This document shows, in pieces, positions 26,201-38,159 of a DNA stretch of 64,000 bases. Every line of letters starts with the position of its first letter. Position 1 is the first letter of the stretch. A model generated the notes under the pieces. It saw nothing but the letters and a program-made list of their open reading frames with translations, ran no database searches and was not told the DNA's origin. The stretch spans positions 26,918,097 to 26,982,096 of the forward strand of contig NC_077242.1 in NCBI RefSeq assembly GCF_947179165.1, written 5' to 3'. Source of the DNA: Solanum dulcamara (lineage: Eukaryota; Streptophyta; Magnoliopsida; Solanales; Solanaceae). Made by a program: the position numbers and the translations under genes.

Positions 26201-27958
26201 ACTCAAAGGATGGAGACTCAATGATATCATCTTTCACTCGTACAAGGTAATAAATACACCCCTTTGAGATTAACTTCCTGGCCCTAAGGTATGAAATAAA
26301 CTTACCCTTAGGCACAACAGGACTACCCTTCCACTCTATGACAGCCTCATTCGAGAATTTGAACGTGAAAATCTAAGTTCTATAATCAATAGAGGCATAA
26401 CAGACATAGAGCCAGTCCATGCCAAGGATCACGTCAAAATCAACCATGTCCAACTCAACTAGGTTGGCCAAAGTATCCCTGTGATAAATGGACATAGTGC
26501 AATCTCTATATACTCTCTCAGCTAAGACAGAATCACCGACAGGAGTAGCCACACTAAAAGGCTCAAGAAGACATTCAGGAGTTTTATTGAATTTACTAGC
26601 CACATAAGGAGTCACAAAAGATAAGGTGGCACCCGGATCCATCAATACATAACAATCAAAAGAAGAGACTCGAATCATACCCATCACGATGTTTGGAGAG
26701 TTTTCTTGATCTTGGCGACTACCCATAGCATATAAACGGTTGGTACCTCCGCTGGTGCCTGAAGTAGTGCCCCTCTGATTACCTTTAGCCGGCAGTGCGG
26801 TGGCAGAATGCTGGACTCTATTTCCCCTTGTTGGACACTCCCTCTGAAAATGGCCCATTTGACCGCATTTATAGCAACCGACCCTTCCTGCTCTGCATTC
26901 TCCCCAGTGGAGCCTACCATACTTACCGCATAGTGGCTTTCCCCTCGAATCTTGACTTACATTGGCCTGGGATTGAGAACCCTGGGGTCTAAAATTTTGA
27001 TGACTTTGTCTCTGCAGATCATACCTGTTCTGCGGCATAGGTGCGCTGGCCGCAGATGAGGCATGATTGGGAGGCCTCTTTTGGAAGAAGGACCTGTTGC
27101 CCTTACTTTGCCTCAGTTCACCCTCAGGGACCGCTAATTTTGCCTTCTTGCTCAGGTGATCCTCTCTGTCTTTTCTTTTCTCATCCTCCACCTGTTGAGC
27201 ATACACCATTAGTCTCGAAATATCCATGTCCAAGATCAACAATGTTGCTTTGCACTCCTTCTTCACATGCCTCCCTAATTCGGAGACGAACTTCCTCATC
27301 TTTGACCTCACATCAGGAATCATTTCTGGAGCATACCTGGACAGTTGATGAACTTCAGGCCATACTTCTTAACAGTCATTCCCTCCTATTTCAGGTTAAC
27401 AAATTCCTCCACCTTTACTTTCCTCAATTCTCAAGGAAAGAAATGGTCAAGAAAAGCTCCCTCAAATTCATCCCACCTAACAGGTTCAACATTTTCACCT
27501 CTACCTTGTTCCCATTGGTTATACCAAATATTTGCCACATCTTTGAGTTGATAAGATACCAACTAAACCCCCTCGATTTTTGTAGCATGCATAGCTTTCA
27601 GGATCTTCCACATCTCATCGATAAAGTTTTGGGGGTCTTCATCGACCTTAGAACCCGTGAATGCCGGTGGATTCATCCTTAGAAAGTCTCTAATTCTAGT
27701 GGCAGCAGATGGCTCCTGGGAACTAGAGCTGAGAGTCGGCGAACTCTGATTACCACTTTGGGCAGCCATTAGTTGCGTGAGCATTGCAATTGCCCCTCAA
27801 AATTCGGCCTCTGATGTGGGTGCAGGTGGAGTAGCTGGCACTTGGGGTGCCTCCGAGTATCTCGCAGGTCAGCCTCTAGCCCTTGCCGGGCGTGCCTCAG
27901 ATTGTAGCATCTCGGCATTATCAACATTCCTCTGGCTAGCAGTATGTTTAGGAGGCAT
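23251..27958 (-). pseudogene. Element B gag-pol polyprotein with several in-frame stops
   Basis: Read from an ATG at 27958 (MPPKHTASQRN). Gag has a zinc knuckle, CYKCGQMGHFQREC, at 26835-26876, preceded by a second, degenerate one. The protease box is DPGA at 26631-26642. RT spans about 25500-26200, with [31 protein letters not shown] and an FIDD box at 25626-25637. RNase H follows, ending [17 protein letters not shown] near 24860. Integrase has CPNC in its zinc domain and the DDE residues at 24327-24329, 24144-24146 and 24036-24038. A chromodomain-like end (VKVLWRNQLVEESTWEAE) lies near 23290-23360. In-frame stops include two in the gag N-terminus, a disrupted stretch at 27324-27562, TGA at 25674, TAG at 25044 and TAA at 24120. 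More disruption lies at 23611-23783. It is not functional as one protein. Confidence 0.9.
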
Positions 27959-28150
27959 TATCTGTAATGTACGAACACACGAATTAGAAAGGAGTTTTAT
28001 AGAGTTTAACTCTATCGCACGTGTTCAGAGTATAAAAGAAGTGAAACAATTCCTAATGTCTCATAGCCTCCTGTTATAAGTGTGGTGCACGACACACCCA
28101 TAATCAAGACCCTACTAGACACGGCTCCATAGACTCCCTAGGACACTTGA

Positions 28151-28167
28151 ACCGGGCTCTGATACCA
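28151..28167 (-). other. Primer-binding site of element B (initiator tRNA-Met type)
   Basis: On the minus strand TGGTATCAGAGCCCGGT lies 4 bases inside the 5' LTR. This is a longer match to the plant initiator tRNA-Met 3' end than that of element A. Confidence 0.92.
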
Positions 28168-28171
28168 TGTT

Positions 28172-30679
28172 TGTCACGCCCCAGGAGGGTACCCTAGATG
28201 TGACCGGCACTTGAAAGTCATTTCTGACCTTCAAGCGAACCATCTGATTCAGTCACCTCATCATTCAATCACACTCACCCAAAAGAGGGGTCAATCATAG
28301 CATACTATTCATATTTCAGGGCCGAAGGCCAAACATATTCAACTCAACAAAACAAGTAAAATAGAACTCCTCAAAATAACAGTCCAACCTTTCCACACTC
28401 TAGTCTATGAAGCCTCTATCAAAGTCTAGAAGGTGCCAATGACAAGCCTATGGCTACCAACAATCAAAAATGAAAGAAATGACAATAAAACTGTACAAGG
28501 AGGCTCAATATCCTCCGGGAACTAGGAGGACACACCAACTAGCTAGAAGTGTATGTGGATCTTCAACGGAGCGCCAGTTGATGATCTCTAGTACCTGTCT
28601 CTGCATCATGAAACGATGTAGGCCAAATGGCGTCAGTACATGGAATGTACGAGTATGTAAAATGGCCGGATGAAACAAATATCAAGAAGGCATCAACATC
28701 AACTCAACACCTCAACTCATATATATATATAAATATAGGACAACTCACTCAATTGTCTTAAGTCTAACAAGAATAGTTTAGACAGGACTAACTCATAAGC
28801 CACTTAACTCAACTGACTCGGAGCACTATCAAGGCCTAAATGGGAGTTTCTCTTATCCGACAACCATCACCTATGAGCCAGTGATAGTACAACAATCGGA
28901 CGTTGTTACCACGTCTATCCATACCTAGCCAGGGCATAAACACCTCCCTAATCATGGATACCATCGATTAGTCAAGTCCTATCCTTTCAGGACAATAAAA
29001 AAAATGGGAAACATCCGACTTTAACGGTTCGATCCCACGGGAAGCATCCGACTTTAATGGTTCCATCCCTCGGGAAGCATCCGACTTTAACGGTTCCATC
29101 CCTACCTACGTTGGCGGCGTAGTTTCTGGGGTTCGAGTATGGACTATACTCTCACCCGCCTCAGTGCTCGATACTCCTCCCATGACTCCATGCTCATAAA
29201 ACTCCTCCAATCAACTCATATCGACAAGTTTCATTACAACCTTGTCAACTCATCACTCTACCATGATCAAATCTCTCTCAATCATACTATCCGATCAATC
29301 TCAATCACACTTTTCAAAGGAAATTTAAAAGCACATTTATAGCAATATATAGATATAACCAATCATTTACTCTATTCATTTGAGAGATCTTTGGAACTCA
29401 TCCCAACTCAAGACTTTAAAATTAACATTTTATGATAAGCAACATTTTTAAGAAAATAGCATCCTTCATCATAATCCACATAATCAAGAAGATCAATAGA
29501 ACATATTTAACAACTCATTTTTATCAACTCATACTCACATAAAGGCTCATTTTGGGAACTTCTTAACTCAACAACATCAATACATATAGAATCAAATAAA
29601 TAGGGGACAAAGTTCATACAAGCATAAACTATACCAAGAAACTATATTTTTCATAAATATCTAACCTCAAAGCAAGAGTAGGGCACATGGGTGGACTCAA
29701 CCCATATTTTAGATAGCCTTACATACCTTGGTGAAAACTTAAAGAAAACCTTGATGTTGGGTCTTCAATTGGGGACTCAAATCTTAAAGCTCTTGGACTC
29801 TTTTGTTGGAAATGGAGGAGAAGATAGAGAGAGAGAAGCTCCTAGGGCTTTTTAGAGAAAGAGTGAGGGCTGAAGAAATGATCCCAAAATAGTCTAGGGT
29901 GATACATATATAATTTCGGGCAATTCCCAAATTGCCCCTTCTCAAAAGTTCTGAAAAATAGGCAAAAATGCACCTGGCACGATAGTGGCGCATCGCGCCA
30001 TTGCAGTGTCAGGCTGAAATACGCCTAAAACCTGCACACCTCGTAGTGGCGTGCCGCGCCAGAGACCAAACTATTCAGGCATGTTTCTAGCGCGATAGTG
30101 GCGCGTCGCGCCCTTACGGCGCCAAGGCCATTGTCCTGAGTTCTGGGAATTTGGCCTGAAAAACCCTACACAACTTTTAGTGGTGCGCCGCGCCAGGGGA
30201 CAAACTACTGAGGCATGTTCCTGGCGCGATAGTGGCGCATCGCACCACTGCGGCGCCAAGCCCAGATTTCCAGTAGTTGAACCCCAGGCCTGAAAATCTC
30301 TGTTGTGCTCGCTCACCTTAGGATCGCCATACCTTTCGACTCCGAACCCTAAAAGTTACATTCTTGGTGGCGTTGGAAAGAGGGCTCAACGACCTTTAAC
30401 TTGATGGGTCGTGGGCCACCGAGATTATCATTTTTCACTAGATAGGGTCGTTAGAAGTCGACCCTTTATGCAAACTCCTACCCAAACTTAGCCACGGCGA
30501 ATCTTTTGGATTTAATTCGATCCTAGGGGTCCTTCATGACCCCACCTCACCTCCTACTCTGCTCAAATTCTCAAAGACTCATCTCAACTCATGCATACGC
30601 TCCTCAATACTCGAGTTCGACCCTACTCGTATACAAGAAGGGTTTGAATTCTAGGGGAAAATATTTGAGGGGTGTTACA
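28172..30679 (-). repeat. 5' LTR of element B
   Basis: The partner of 20593-23106. It carries the same GC-rich dyad cluster at 29970-30260. It ends at 30679 and is followed by GAAAG (30680-30684). Confidence 0.9.
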
Positions 30680-30684
30680 GAAAG

Positions 30685-32319
30685 GTTACTTTTGTCAAAC
30701 ATGTGAGCTAATCTATCCCTATTCACACCCTTACTGCAATCTCACTTCCAAAACTACCATCAAGTACATTAAATGCTTGACAACTAATTTCTTTTGGCCT
30801 TGGGAAAAAGAAATAAGAAAGTATCAATGGGTTTCATGGGAAACTTGTAGTTTTACATAAGAGAAAGGGGGAATAGGAGTAAGATAGTTGACTGATTTTT
30901 GTACTTCTCTTCAATCAAGCAATGGTGGATATTTTGAACTAAAACCTCTCTTTGGGGGAACGTTTTTGAGAGATAAGTGCTTTCAAAGGGAAAATTTAGT
31001 TGCCAAAAATTAGGACACTGGTCAATCACTAGTCTAAAAATATATATTGAAAAACAAGCAAATGATAGAAACTCAAATTAATTGAAAAATCCAGTCAGAG
31101 AATTGATTTTTTTGGTGGCATGACTAGTTAGGGGTTGGAGCTTTCGCAATAGAACAAACAACACTAGACGAAATTACATTCTTGTGAATGGGAAATGAAA
31201 TAAAGCTATGGTGAGAAAACATGCCCCTACCCTGCTGATTCCTAAGATTTTGAACACTACAAGTCATTATCAGGAAGGGACATTGGATAAAGTAGTGTGG
31301 ACACTCAATGATAGTGGTTTGTTAACATGTTCTTCTGCCTAGGAAATCATTAGGAAAAAGAAGACCAAGACTATGACCAACACCAATATCTAGCACAAGC
31401 ATATTCCTTTTAAAAGTTCTTTTCTGCCATGGAGAGCTTTAAGTGGGAAATTACCTACTAATGACAATCTTGCTATATTTGGTGTGGATCCTATTACTTT
31501 CTCTTTTTGTATCAGACCTTTTTTGGATACCATAGAACATGTTTTTTTACTGGACATTTTGCACAGCACATCTGAAAACTCTTTTCTAATTATTTGGATA
31601 TCAATCATAGTTACTTTCCTTGGAGAAACTTACTCATGGAGTGGTGGATTATCGATTCAAAAAATGTGGTTCATAAAATCATCCTTCACTCCTTACCTAT
31701 CTTAATTTATTACAATATCTGGAAGAGTACATGCTCAGCAAAATATGGAGGAAATCAGTCCAACATAACAAAAGTTAAGTTCCTCATCTTTAAAGATGTG
31801 ACTTAGCTCCTCATCACTGTATTCCCTATCTTCAATGGCCTAATAACTAGAGGGACCTGATTACTATGATGGAGCTATGCAGTCATGTAATGCAAATCCT
31901 TCATGTCACCTAGATCAAACCTACCAATTACACCTTTAAGGTCAACACTGATGGGAGTCCTTCATAAAATTCTGAAAAGATTGGAGGGGATTGGATTTTA
32001 AGGTACCATTAGGGACTCATGTTCTATGCCTTTGCTACTCCTATGGAAATAGGAACCAATAATCAAGATGAGATTCATGCAGCCACTCATGGTATACACC
32101 GATGCATACATCATGGTCAATTCTTGCATTCAACCACCCTGGAGGATCCAACAATACATTCAGGAACTCCAAGATCTTATCAGGCAACTAAAATTTTTTC
32201 AGTCCATCCATCCATACATAGAAGCCAATTGTACTGCACATTTCTTATCTAATTGGATTCATAATGATATTATACAACAATTCTATACTCATCATCAGTT
32301 ACCTACAAAATCCAAATGA
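30685..32319 (+). pseudogene. LINE ORF2, 3' part: zf-RVT and RNase H-like domains
   Basis: The frame resumes after element B with TIKYIKCLTTNFFWPWE, as in the region after RT in plant L1 ORF2. A zf-RVT-type segment (PWRALSGKLPTNDNLAIFG) lies near 31420-31480. An RNase H-like start (FKVNTDGSPS) lies near 31935-31970, followed by degraded sequence to about 32319. Stops and frame changes are frequent. zf-RVT and RNase H domains at the C-terminus are usual for this LINE clade. Confidence 0.75.
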
Positions 32320-32803
32320 AGTTATCTACTAGAAAAAATGGGAATGACAAATTTTAGAAGAAGAAAGTTGAAGAGAATTAAGAAGCCCCCTTGATTTCTC
32401 CTTTTGGTGGCTTAACATAGATTCCCTCTATATCCCTTTTGTTCTTACTTAACCTTTTAATGGAGTAATTTTCTTGTCTTAGTTTATAGCTCTTTTGAAT
32501 TGGATTAGTGTAGTATTTTCTTTTATTACTTTTGAAAGAGGAGAGTTTTCCTTGTTTATGCATTTACTAGATACTATTTATTTGAGAGGAGTCCTCTATG
32601 CTTAGGTGTTTAGTACTTGTAGGTTTCTTTTGTAGTATTGGGGATAAGTTGACTATCCTTAGTATGTTAGTTGACTTATGTACCACCATAGGATAAGAGG
32701 TAAGGTTTTATTTCCCCCCTCCTTATACTTTTGTTTTTGTTATTTATATTAAGGAGTAGGGGTGTTGCTCAGCCCCTGACCCCTTCAAGGGTCATTAAAA
32801 AAG
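32320..32803 (+). other. LINE 3' untranslated region and A-rich tail
   Basis: Non-coding. It shares blocks with the tail of the retroposon at 17540-17826. It ends GGGTCATTAAAA, directly before the 3' target duplication at 32804-32818. Confidence 0.65.
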
Positions 32804-32818
32804 AAGATAAAACCTAAA

Positions 32819-35322
32819 TCATACTTTGTATGTGTATAGGATCGTACCAAATAATTCCTTTTGTTCATATATTTTAAGTTTCATCTTCCAAGTGTAGGAA
32901 GCCTATCAAACGTGATATACGGTCATTAGGGACCTCTAACACTAAGTCGAATTCAAAGTCCTTCCTACTCACTATGTTAGGTAGCACATGACCTATCTAA
33001 TTAAAATTCTATGAGTAGTTTTTCCAACACCACCAAGTTTGCATCAAACGGAGTTTGGGGTAAAAGGTTTCACCATTTTACTACAGATACTCTAAGAATT
33101 ATGTCCAGGTTCCATGAATTGGCAACTACAGGCCATGAAACCACTTATTGGTTGTAGTTCTTGCTCGTAGAATTGGATCAGAGGCTCAAATTTTTTTCCT
33201 GAATTTTACAGAACGAATCCACGAGCCTTGAATCATTACGGTCCGTAGACCTTGTATATCAACCATATGTTATGTAAAGATATTTCATAAAAAACGTTAT
33301 TTTAAGTTTTGTTTCTCTCACTTTTCACCCCTTAGTCGACTCCAACATCTCTAAACAACTCTTTTCAACTCTACTAATTCTTACTAAGTATTATTCATAA
33401 TTTACAACATAAATCCTAGAAAGTCTACAAGATTTTAATAACAAATCCTCTTCCTATGAAGAACTAAATTCTAGAGTCCAAGACATGATTTTTTTGAGAA
33501 GGTCCATCAAGATTTATTCATTTCAAATCAAGGTAAGCATACTCTCATAATTTCCAAGCGATTCTAACATGTAATCCTATATCCTAAGCAAGATTCTACC
33601 ATCATAACATATGGTTTCCAAGAAATGAATCCAAGAATTTCAAGAAAAGGTTTTTTGATCTTTGTTTATCAAGTTAGGGTTCTTCTTCAAGATTTGCGGA
33701 TATCTTAAGGTATGTAAGGCTATCATAGTGAGGAACTTAGTTCCTCCTCATGCTCTAAATCAACAGTTTCAGTTAGTACGATCAAAGATAGGATTCTTCA
33801 CCTTTAATATTCAAGTTCAGCAATTCTACCAAGGTTTTCCCTTTTAAGTATGTGAGATTTTATCAATGGGTATCCTTTAGCCCTTTGAGTCCCAAAGAAA
33901 ACCTCAGCCCTTTAGTATTTGAATTTTACAGAATCTAGGGTTTTCATGATCAGCATGGATCAATGTATTTTCGTTTATCTCTATTATCAGTCTGTAAATA
34001 CATGTTTTCCATAAACTTCAGTATATTTTCTTAAATTTATTTTCATGAACCACCAAAACACATTGTGTCTTTTAAATTGCATGTTTTAGTCAGAATACAA
34101 ATATTTTCATGATTTACTTTATACTCAGTTTTCAGTCCATATATATATGATGCTTTCAGATAAAGCATCTATTATTTCAGTATCAATTTTTCAGTATATA
34201 TGAGCTATACATATTATCAGTATTATCAATATTATCAGTAATATAAAATTATCAATTTTATTCATTTTATTAGTATAAATTTTGTTGGGAGTGTTACGTA
34301 GCACCGAGTGAACATAGGGATGAAGGCTCACTTATCAGTTAGGACTGAGACATTTAGTAGCAATCTCTATGTTCCAAAAGTATATGCAACCGCAATTTTT
34401 TAAGGGTCACCTGTTAGACTAGGATGGACACATTAGTACTTAATGGATATCAACTTAGTGGTACCGCATTAGATCATATCAAATTTTATACCCTTCCAAG
34501 GTATATTAAGTCTTTTTTGATGGGGATTATACATCAAACTCTATGTTTAGCTCACATGGGTATATGTCGGTTAATAATATCTTCCACAGTTTAGTCTAAG
34601 ATATTTCATGATGTTGTATCCAATTATTTCAGTTAGTATTTACTCAATTGCATATTTTACTACTTGGTCATTACATCAAGTTATATATATATATATAGAT
34701 ATATCAATTCTATATTCAATTTAGCTTATATATTTGTTCCATTTTCACTTTAGTATGTGAGATTCATCATGTTCCACTTTACAAATTGTCATGCACATCT
34801 CACATACTCAATATATTTAAAGTACTAATCACAATCTTTTCTACCTACATTTTTTTAAATGTGATATTGATTGAGACATTTACTATTAGGATCCTACTTA
34901 GCCAGATCTCAGCTTCCATCCTTTAGGTGATGAGTTCTTTTATTTTTAGGAGTTCAGCCAATCCGTACTTCCAATATTTTATTTTTGTTTATACGAATTG
35001 ATTAAGGAAAGTATGGGTCTCCTAGATGCTTAAAATTTATGTTAGTAGAGGCTTCATATATAATTAGTTAGAGTTATTATATTTCGTCAACTTAGTTCCA
35101 GTTTTTTTTCAAATTAAAGTTATTGTAAAAAACATTTTATTCAGTAATGTATTTGACCAGTCTATTAAATAATTATGCTTTAGCTCAGTCATATTAGCTC
35201 TTGAACATGTTTATATTTAGTTCCTCATGATTATGAAAGTATCAAGGATTATCTTGGGGTCAGTTGTGACTTTAACTACCATGTTATGAGTAGGGAGTAG
35301 TCTTAGGTCATGAAAAACTTAG
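32819..35322 (+). repeat. Gypsy-type LTR, degraded (family D, first copy)
   Basis: No coding signal. It shares blocks with 36331-38100: the GTATGTGAGA...ATCAATGG...CCCTTTGAGTCCCAAA segment (33847-33893 versus 37219-37269) and a TAGCACC...TAGTAGCAA...TCT segment (34301-34370 versus 37791-37850). It contains CGTAGA/TACGGTCCGTAGA words near 33160-33250. It ends GGTCATGAAAAAC before a decayed primer site. The 5' edge is uncertain. Confidence 0.55.
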
Positions 35323-36330
35323 AATTAGAGCACAAAGTTTGAGTGTCCTAGGGTGTGTGTGAAGCCATGTCCTTTTCTTTTAGAGGCTACCAAATATTTA
35401 AGAAATATTTCCCTTCTTTCATTCTCCAGATTGTGCAATACAGATATTTTCTATGAAATATACAAAGACCAATCGTTACTACATTTCCGCTGACTATGCC
35501 TCAATTTTGTGGTAATAGAAATAGTCAAGATTAAAATCCTACTGATAAAGTTCTCTTAGATAGTGTTTACAGATAGCTATGAGGTTGAAAAAGGCTTGAG
35601 AGGATCTAATCAGTGCCTTTAAGTTCAAAAATTTGAAATAATTCACTCTTATTTAGATAAATCATGTGTGAGTTAAAGTAAGATATGTTCTCATATCTCT
35701 ATGGTAGAACGACCCCAATATTAGAAGTGCAAGTCTAAAAGTATAGTAGTTTTAGAATGGTCAAAGGATGGGCAAACTTTAGATAGTACCCTGTAAGTTG
35801 AATAAAAGGCTCATGATTCTTGAAAATTTATGAAGCCCTTTTTATGGAGAAGATGCATAAGAGGTAGTAAGGAATAGTAGTAAGATCATGGAAAGAAGTG
35901 TATTTATGGATTGAAATTAAATAGAAGAGCTAGCTAAGGTTGTTTGTTTTTGTAAAATTCTGAGTGGACTATCATTCTTCAATTGCTATCCAGTATTAGT
36001 AAGTTGGTCTAGTTTACAAAAGTTGTGCAACAATCCATGTTAAGTGTTAGACTCTAAGTGTGATGTTAGTACACTAAGAAGAAGGTTTAGATTATTATGT
36101 TAATGGAAAAAAATTAGTTATGCTGGTAAGTAAGAGCTCATGATATAGCATGATGACTATAGAGGATATAGAAAGTTAATGTATGTTTCTCAAGAGGAAA
36201 TACTAGAAATGGGTTTTACACCTTATATATAGTCTTTTAGGAAGGTTTAATATTTATGTGTATAGTTATACCTCATCCATTAGAGTAAAATGATTATAGA
36301 TCAGTCAAGAGGATATTGAAGAGGTTTACA
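35323..36330 (+). pseudogene. Gypsy primer-site relic and decayed internal sequence
   Basis: The sequence at 35323-35350 (cttagaattagagcacaaagtttgag) looks like a mutated TTGGTATCAGAGCACAAAGTTTGAG. About 130 bp on, ATGCCTCAATTTTGTGGTAATAGAA (35495) resembles a gag start of this group. After that I can recognise no conserved domain before the next LTR. Confidence 0.4.
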
Positions 36331-38100
36331 ATGTTATACCCAGAAAGTTGGAAAGGCTAGTTGAAGGAAAATGTTATAGAAATCATGTTGGTGCCGAACT
36401 AACCGATCTATGGGTTGTAGGAAGACCTACGATCCATAGAAGGGCACTCGTAGGTTAGCCTCCACACTTAGAAAAAATTGAAGTTCCATAGGTGGACTTA
36501 CGATTGAGATTTACGAACCATATTAGGTCCTATGTTCTATAAATGGGACTCGTAGGAAGGGTTTTGAGGGTTGGTTAATTTGGTACTTTTAGAACTTCAC
36601 CTACACACCAATAGTATTGTCTCTAGAAGGACCTACATGCCGTAGGATGGTTCATAGGTGGAGATTCAGAGAATTTTGAATTTGGAGTTGGCAGGAAAAA
36701 ATTAATGACCCGTAAATCTTTCTATGACCCATAGATTTAGGTTGTAGGATTAAGGACCATTTCCAGTAGCTATTGTTTTGGCACAAGACTCCTACGGACA
36801 AGTTCTAAGACTCGTAGAACTATCTATGACCCATAGGGTAAAGGTCGTATAATTAAAGACCAATTCCAGTAACCTTAGTTTGGACATGGGTTTTACGAAG
36901 GGACTTTAATGGGTTGTAGGAGGACCTATGGACCGTAGGTCCCATCCGTAGGTAACCTTTGGCAGTTTTAAGTGAAGGGTATTTTGGACCTTTTCCATTC
37001 TTTTAATGCCTAAACTACATCATTTTGGACCTATAGTTAACTCTATAACTGTTTTTACCCTTAAAGACTAAACTATTCCCTCTCATTCACTGAAACTCTC
37101 AAAATCTCTCAACTCATCTTCTCCAATTCTCTCTCAAGCTCAAGGAAGAAAAGCTAGGGTTAAAAAGTCAAGTCCAAGTCTTCATTGCTAGAGCTTGCTT
37201 TTAGTTCTTTCATTTTTAAGGTATGTGAGAATTCACCAATGGATTCCTTTCATCCATTGAGTCCCAAAAGATCTCAAGTCTTCAAGTTCTACTTCACATA
37301 ATTCAATTAGGATTTATGTCAATTCTTCATGATACCTTTTTATTTTGATTGAATTGATGTTATTCTACTTTATTATGTATAATTTGACTAAACTACATGA
37401 TTTATAATTGATTTCATATGGACCCATGCTTTATTCTTTGAAATTTATGTATGACCTATGAAATATGATCATGAATTTAATGAAGGGTTATGCATGTTTT
37501 ATGAAAATGATGAGTTATGTTTTAAATGATGCCTTCATGCAAGCATCAATAATTTATGAATGATTTTCTCACAATATGAAAGTAATCATGTTTCAGATTC
37601 TTAGAAAGGTAAGTGTCTATATATTTTGTATTGAATGCATGGCGTAGCTAGGACCCTTCAAATTCTGTTATGAATCATGATTTGAAGGGGTTACTCTTAT
37701 CTTATTTAATGATGCGGATTGGAAATAATTATTGCCTTTCATAATGATATGTGTTGATAATTTACTTTATCTATTCTTTGGGATTTGACTTAGCACCAAA
37801 AGAACTTGAGGTGAAGACTTTGTAACGAAGTCTCTAGTAGCAACTTCTAGTCTCAAATTATGTGCCTCTGTAGTAGATGACTAATTACCCATTGAACAAG
37901 ACTCGAAATGCCCCTAAAGAGAGAGATGAGTGCTCTCATAAGACTAAAGTCTAGTCTTCTCTTGGGCTGAGGAGGAAGGGGCATCCGAGATAGTTTTCAC
38001 CTAATTGAATTGAACCGCTAGAGACTTCCTTTGGTGAGGAGCACTTGCGGATAAGAATTCTAGGTTTTCTTAAATGACTTATCGTGATTGCAATATGATG
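36331..38100 (+). repeat. Gypsy-type LTR, degraded (family D, second copy)
   Basis: It begins near TGTTATACCCAG (36331) and carries many CCGTAGG/CCTACGG/CCATAGA words from 36400 to 36960. It then shares the GTATGTGAGA and AGCACC blocks with the copy at 32819-35322. The 3' edge, at about 38100, is approximate. Confidence 0.55.
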
Positions 38101-38159
38101 GGTAGTAGGAGAACTAGAAAGAAAATCTGAGTAAAGGCGTAGTAGAACATGCCTAGAGT

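Larger units (their letters stand above)
20593..30679 (-). mobile_element. Element B: Ty3/gypsy chromovirus (Tekay/Del-like), structurally complete
   Basis: Two LTRs of about 2.5 kb (20593-23106 and 28172-30679) start TGTCACGCCCC and end GGTGTTACA on the + strand. They look about 97-98% alike by eye and are flanked by the GAAAG duplication. On the minus strand the order is 5' LTR (right), primer site, gag, protease, RT, RNase H, integrase, chromodomain, polypurine tract and 3' LTR (left). The chromodomain after integrase places it with the chromoviruses. The element sits in the LINE ORF2 between RT and zf-RVT. High LTR similarity means recent insertion, yet the polyprotein has several stops. 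Confidence 0.92.
3689..32803 (+). mobile_element. L1-type LINE, nearly full length, split by three insertions
   Basis: A non-LTR retrotransposon in four visible blocks: 3689-6542, 15593-16087, 17842-20592 and 30685-32803. They are separated by gypsy element A, a LINE-tailed retroposon and gypsy element B. Together they make roughly 8 kb with ORF1, ORF2 (endonuclease, RT, zf-RVT, RNase H) and a 3' tail ending in an A-rich run. A candidate target duplication, aagataaaa(t/c)ctaaa, occurs at 3674-3688 and 32804-32818 with 14 of 15 bases matching, which fixes both ends. ORF1 starts only 25 bp inside the 5' boundary, so little is missing. Many stops and frameshifts show it is dead. Reading frames resume across each insertion (for example SVLP...PLDVPFMYY across A), so it was a single element. 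Confidence 0.8.

Noticed and set aside
27041..27682. 213-codon open frame on the + strand
   Set aside because: Antisense to element B gag; the minus strand has the recognisable protein.
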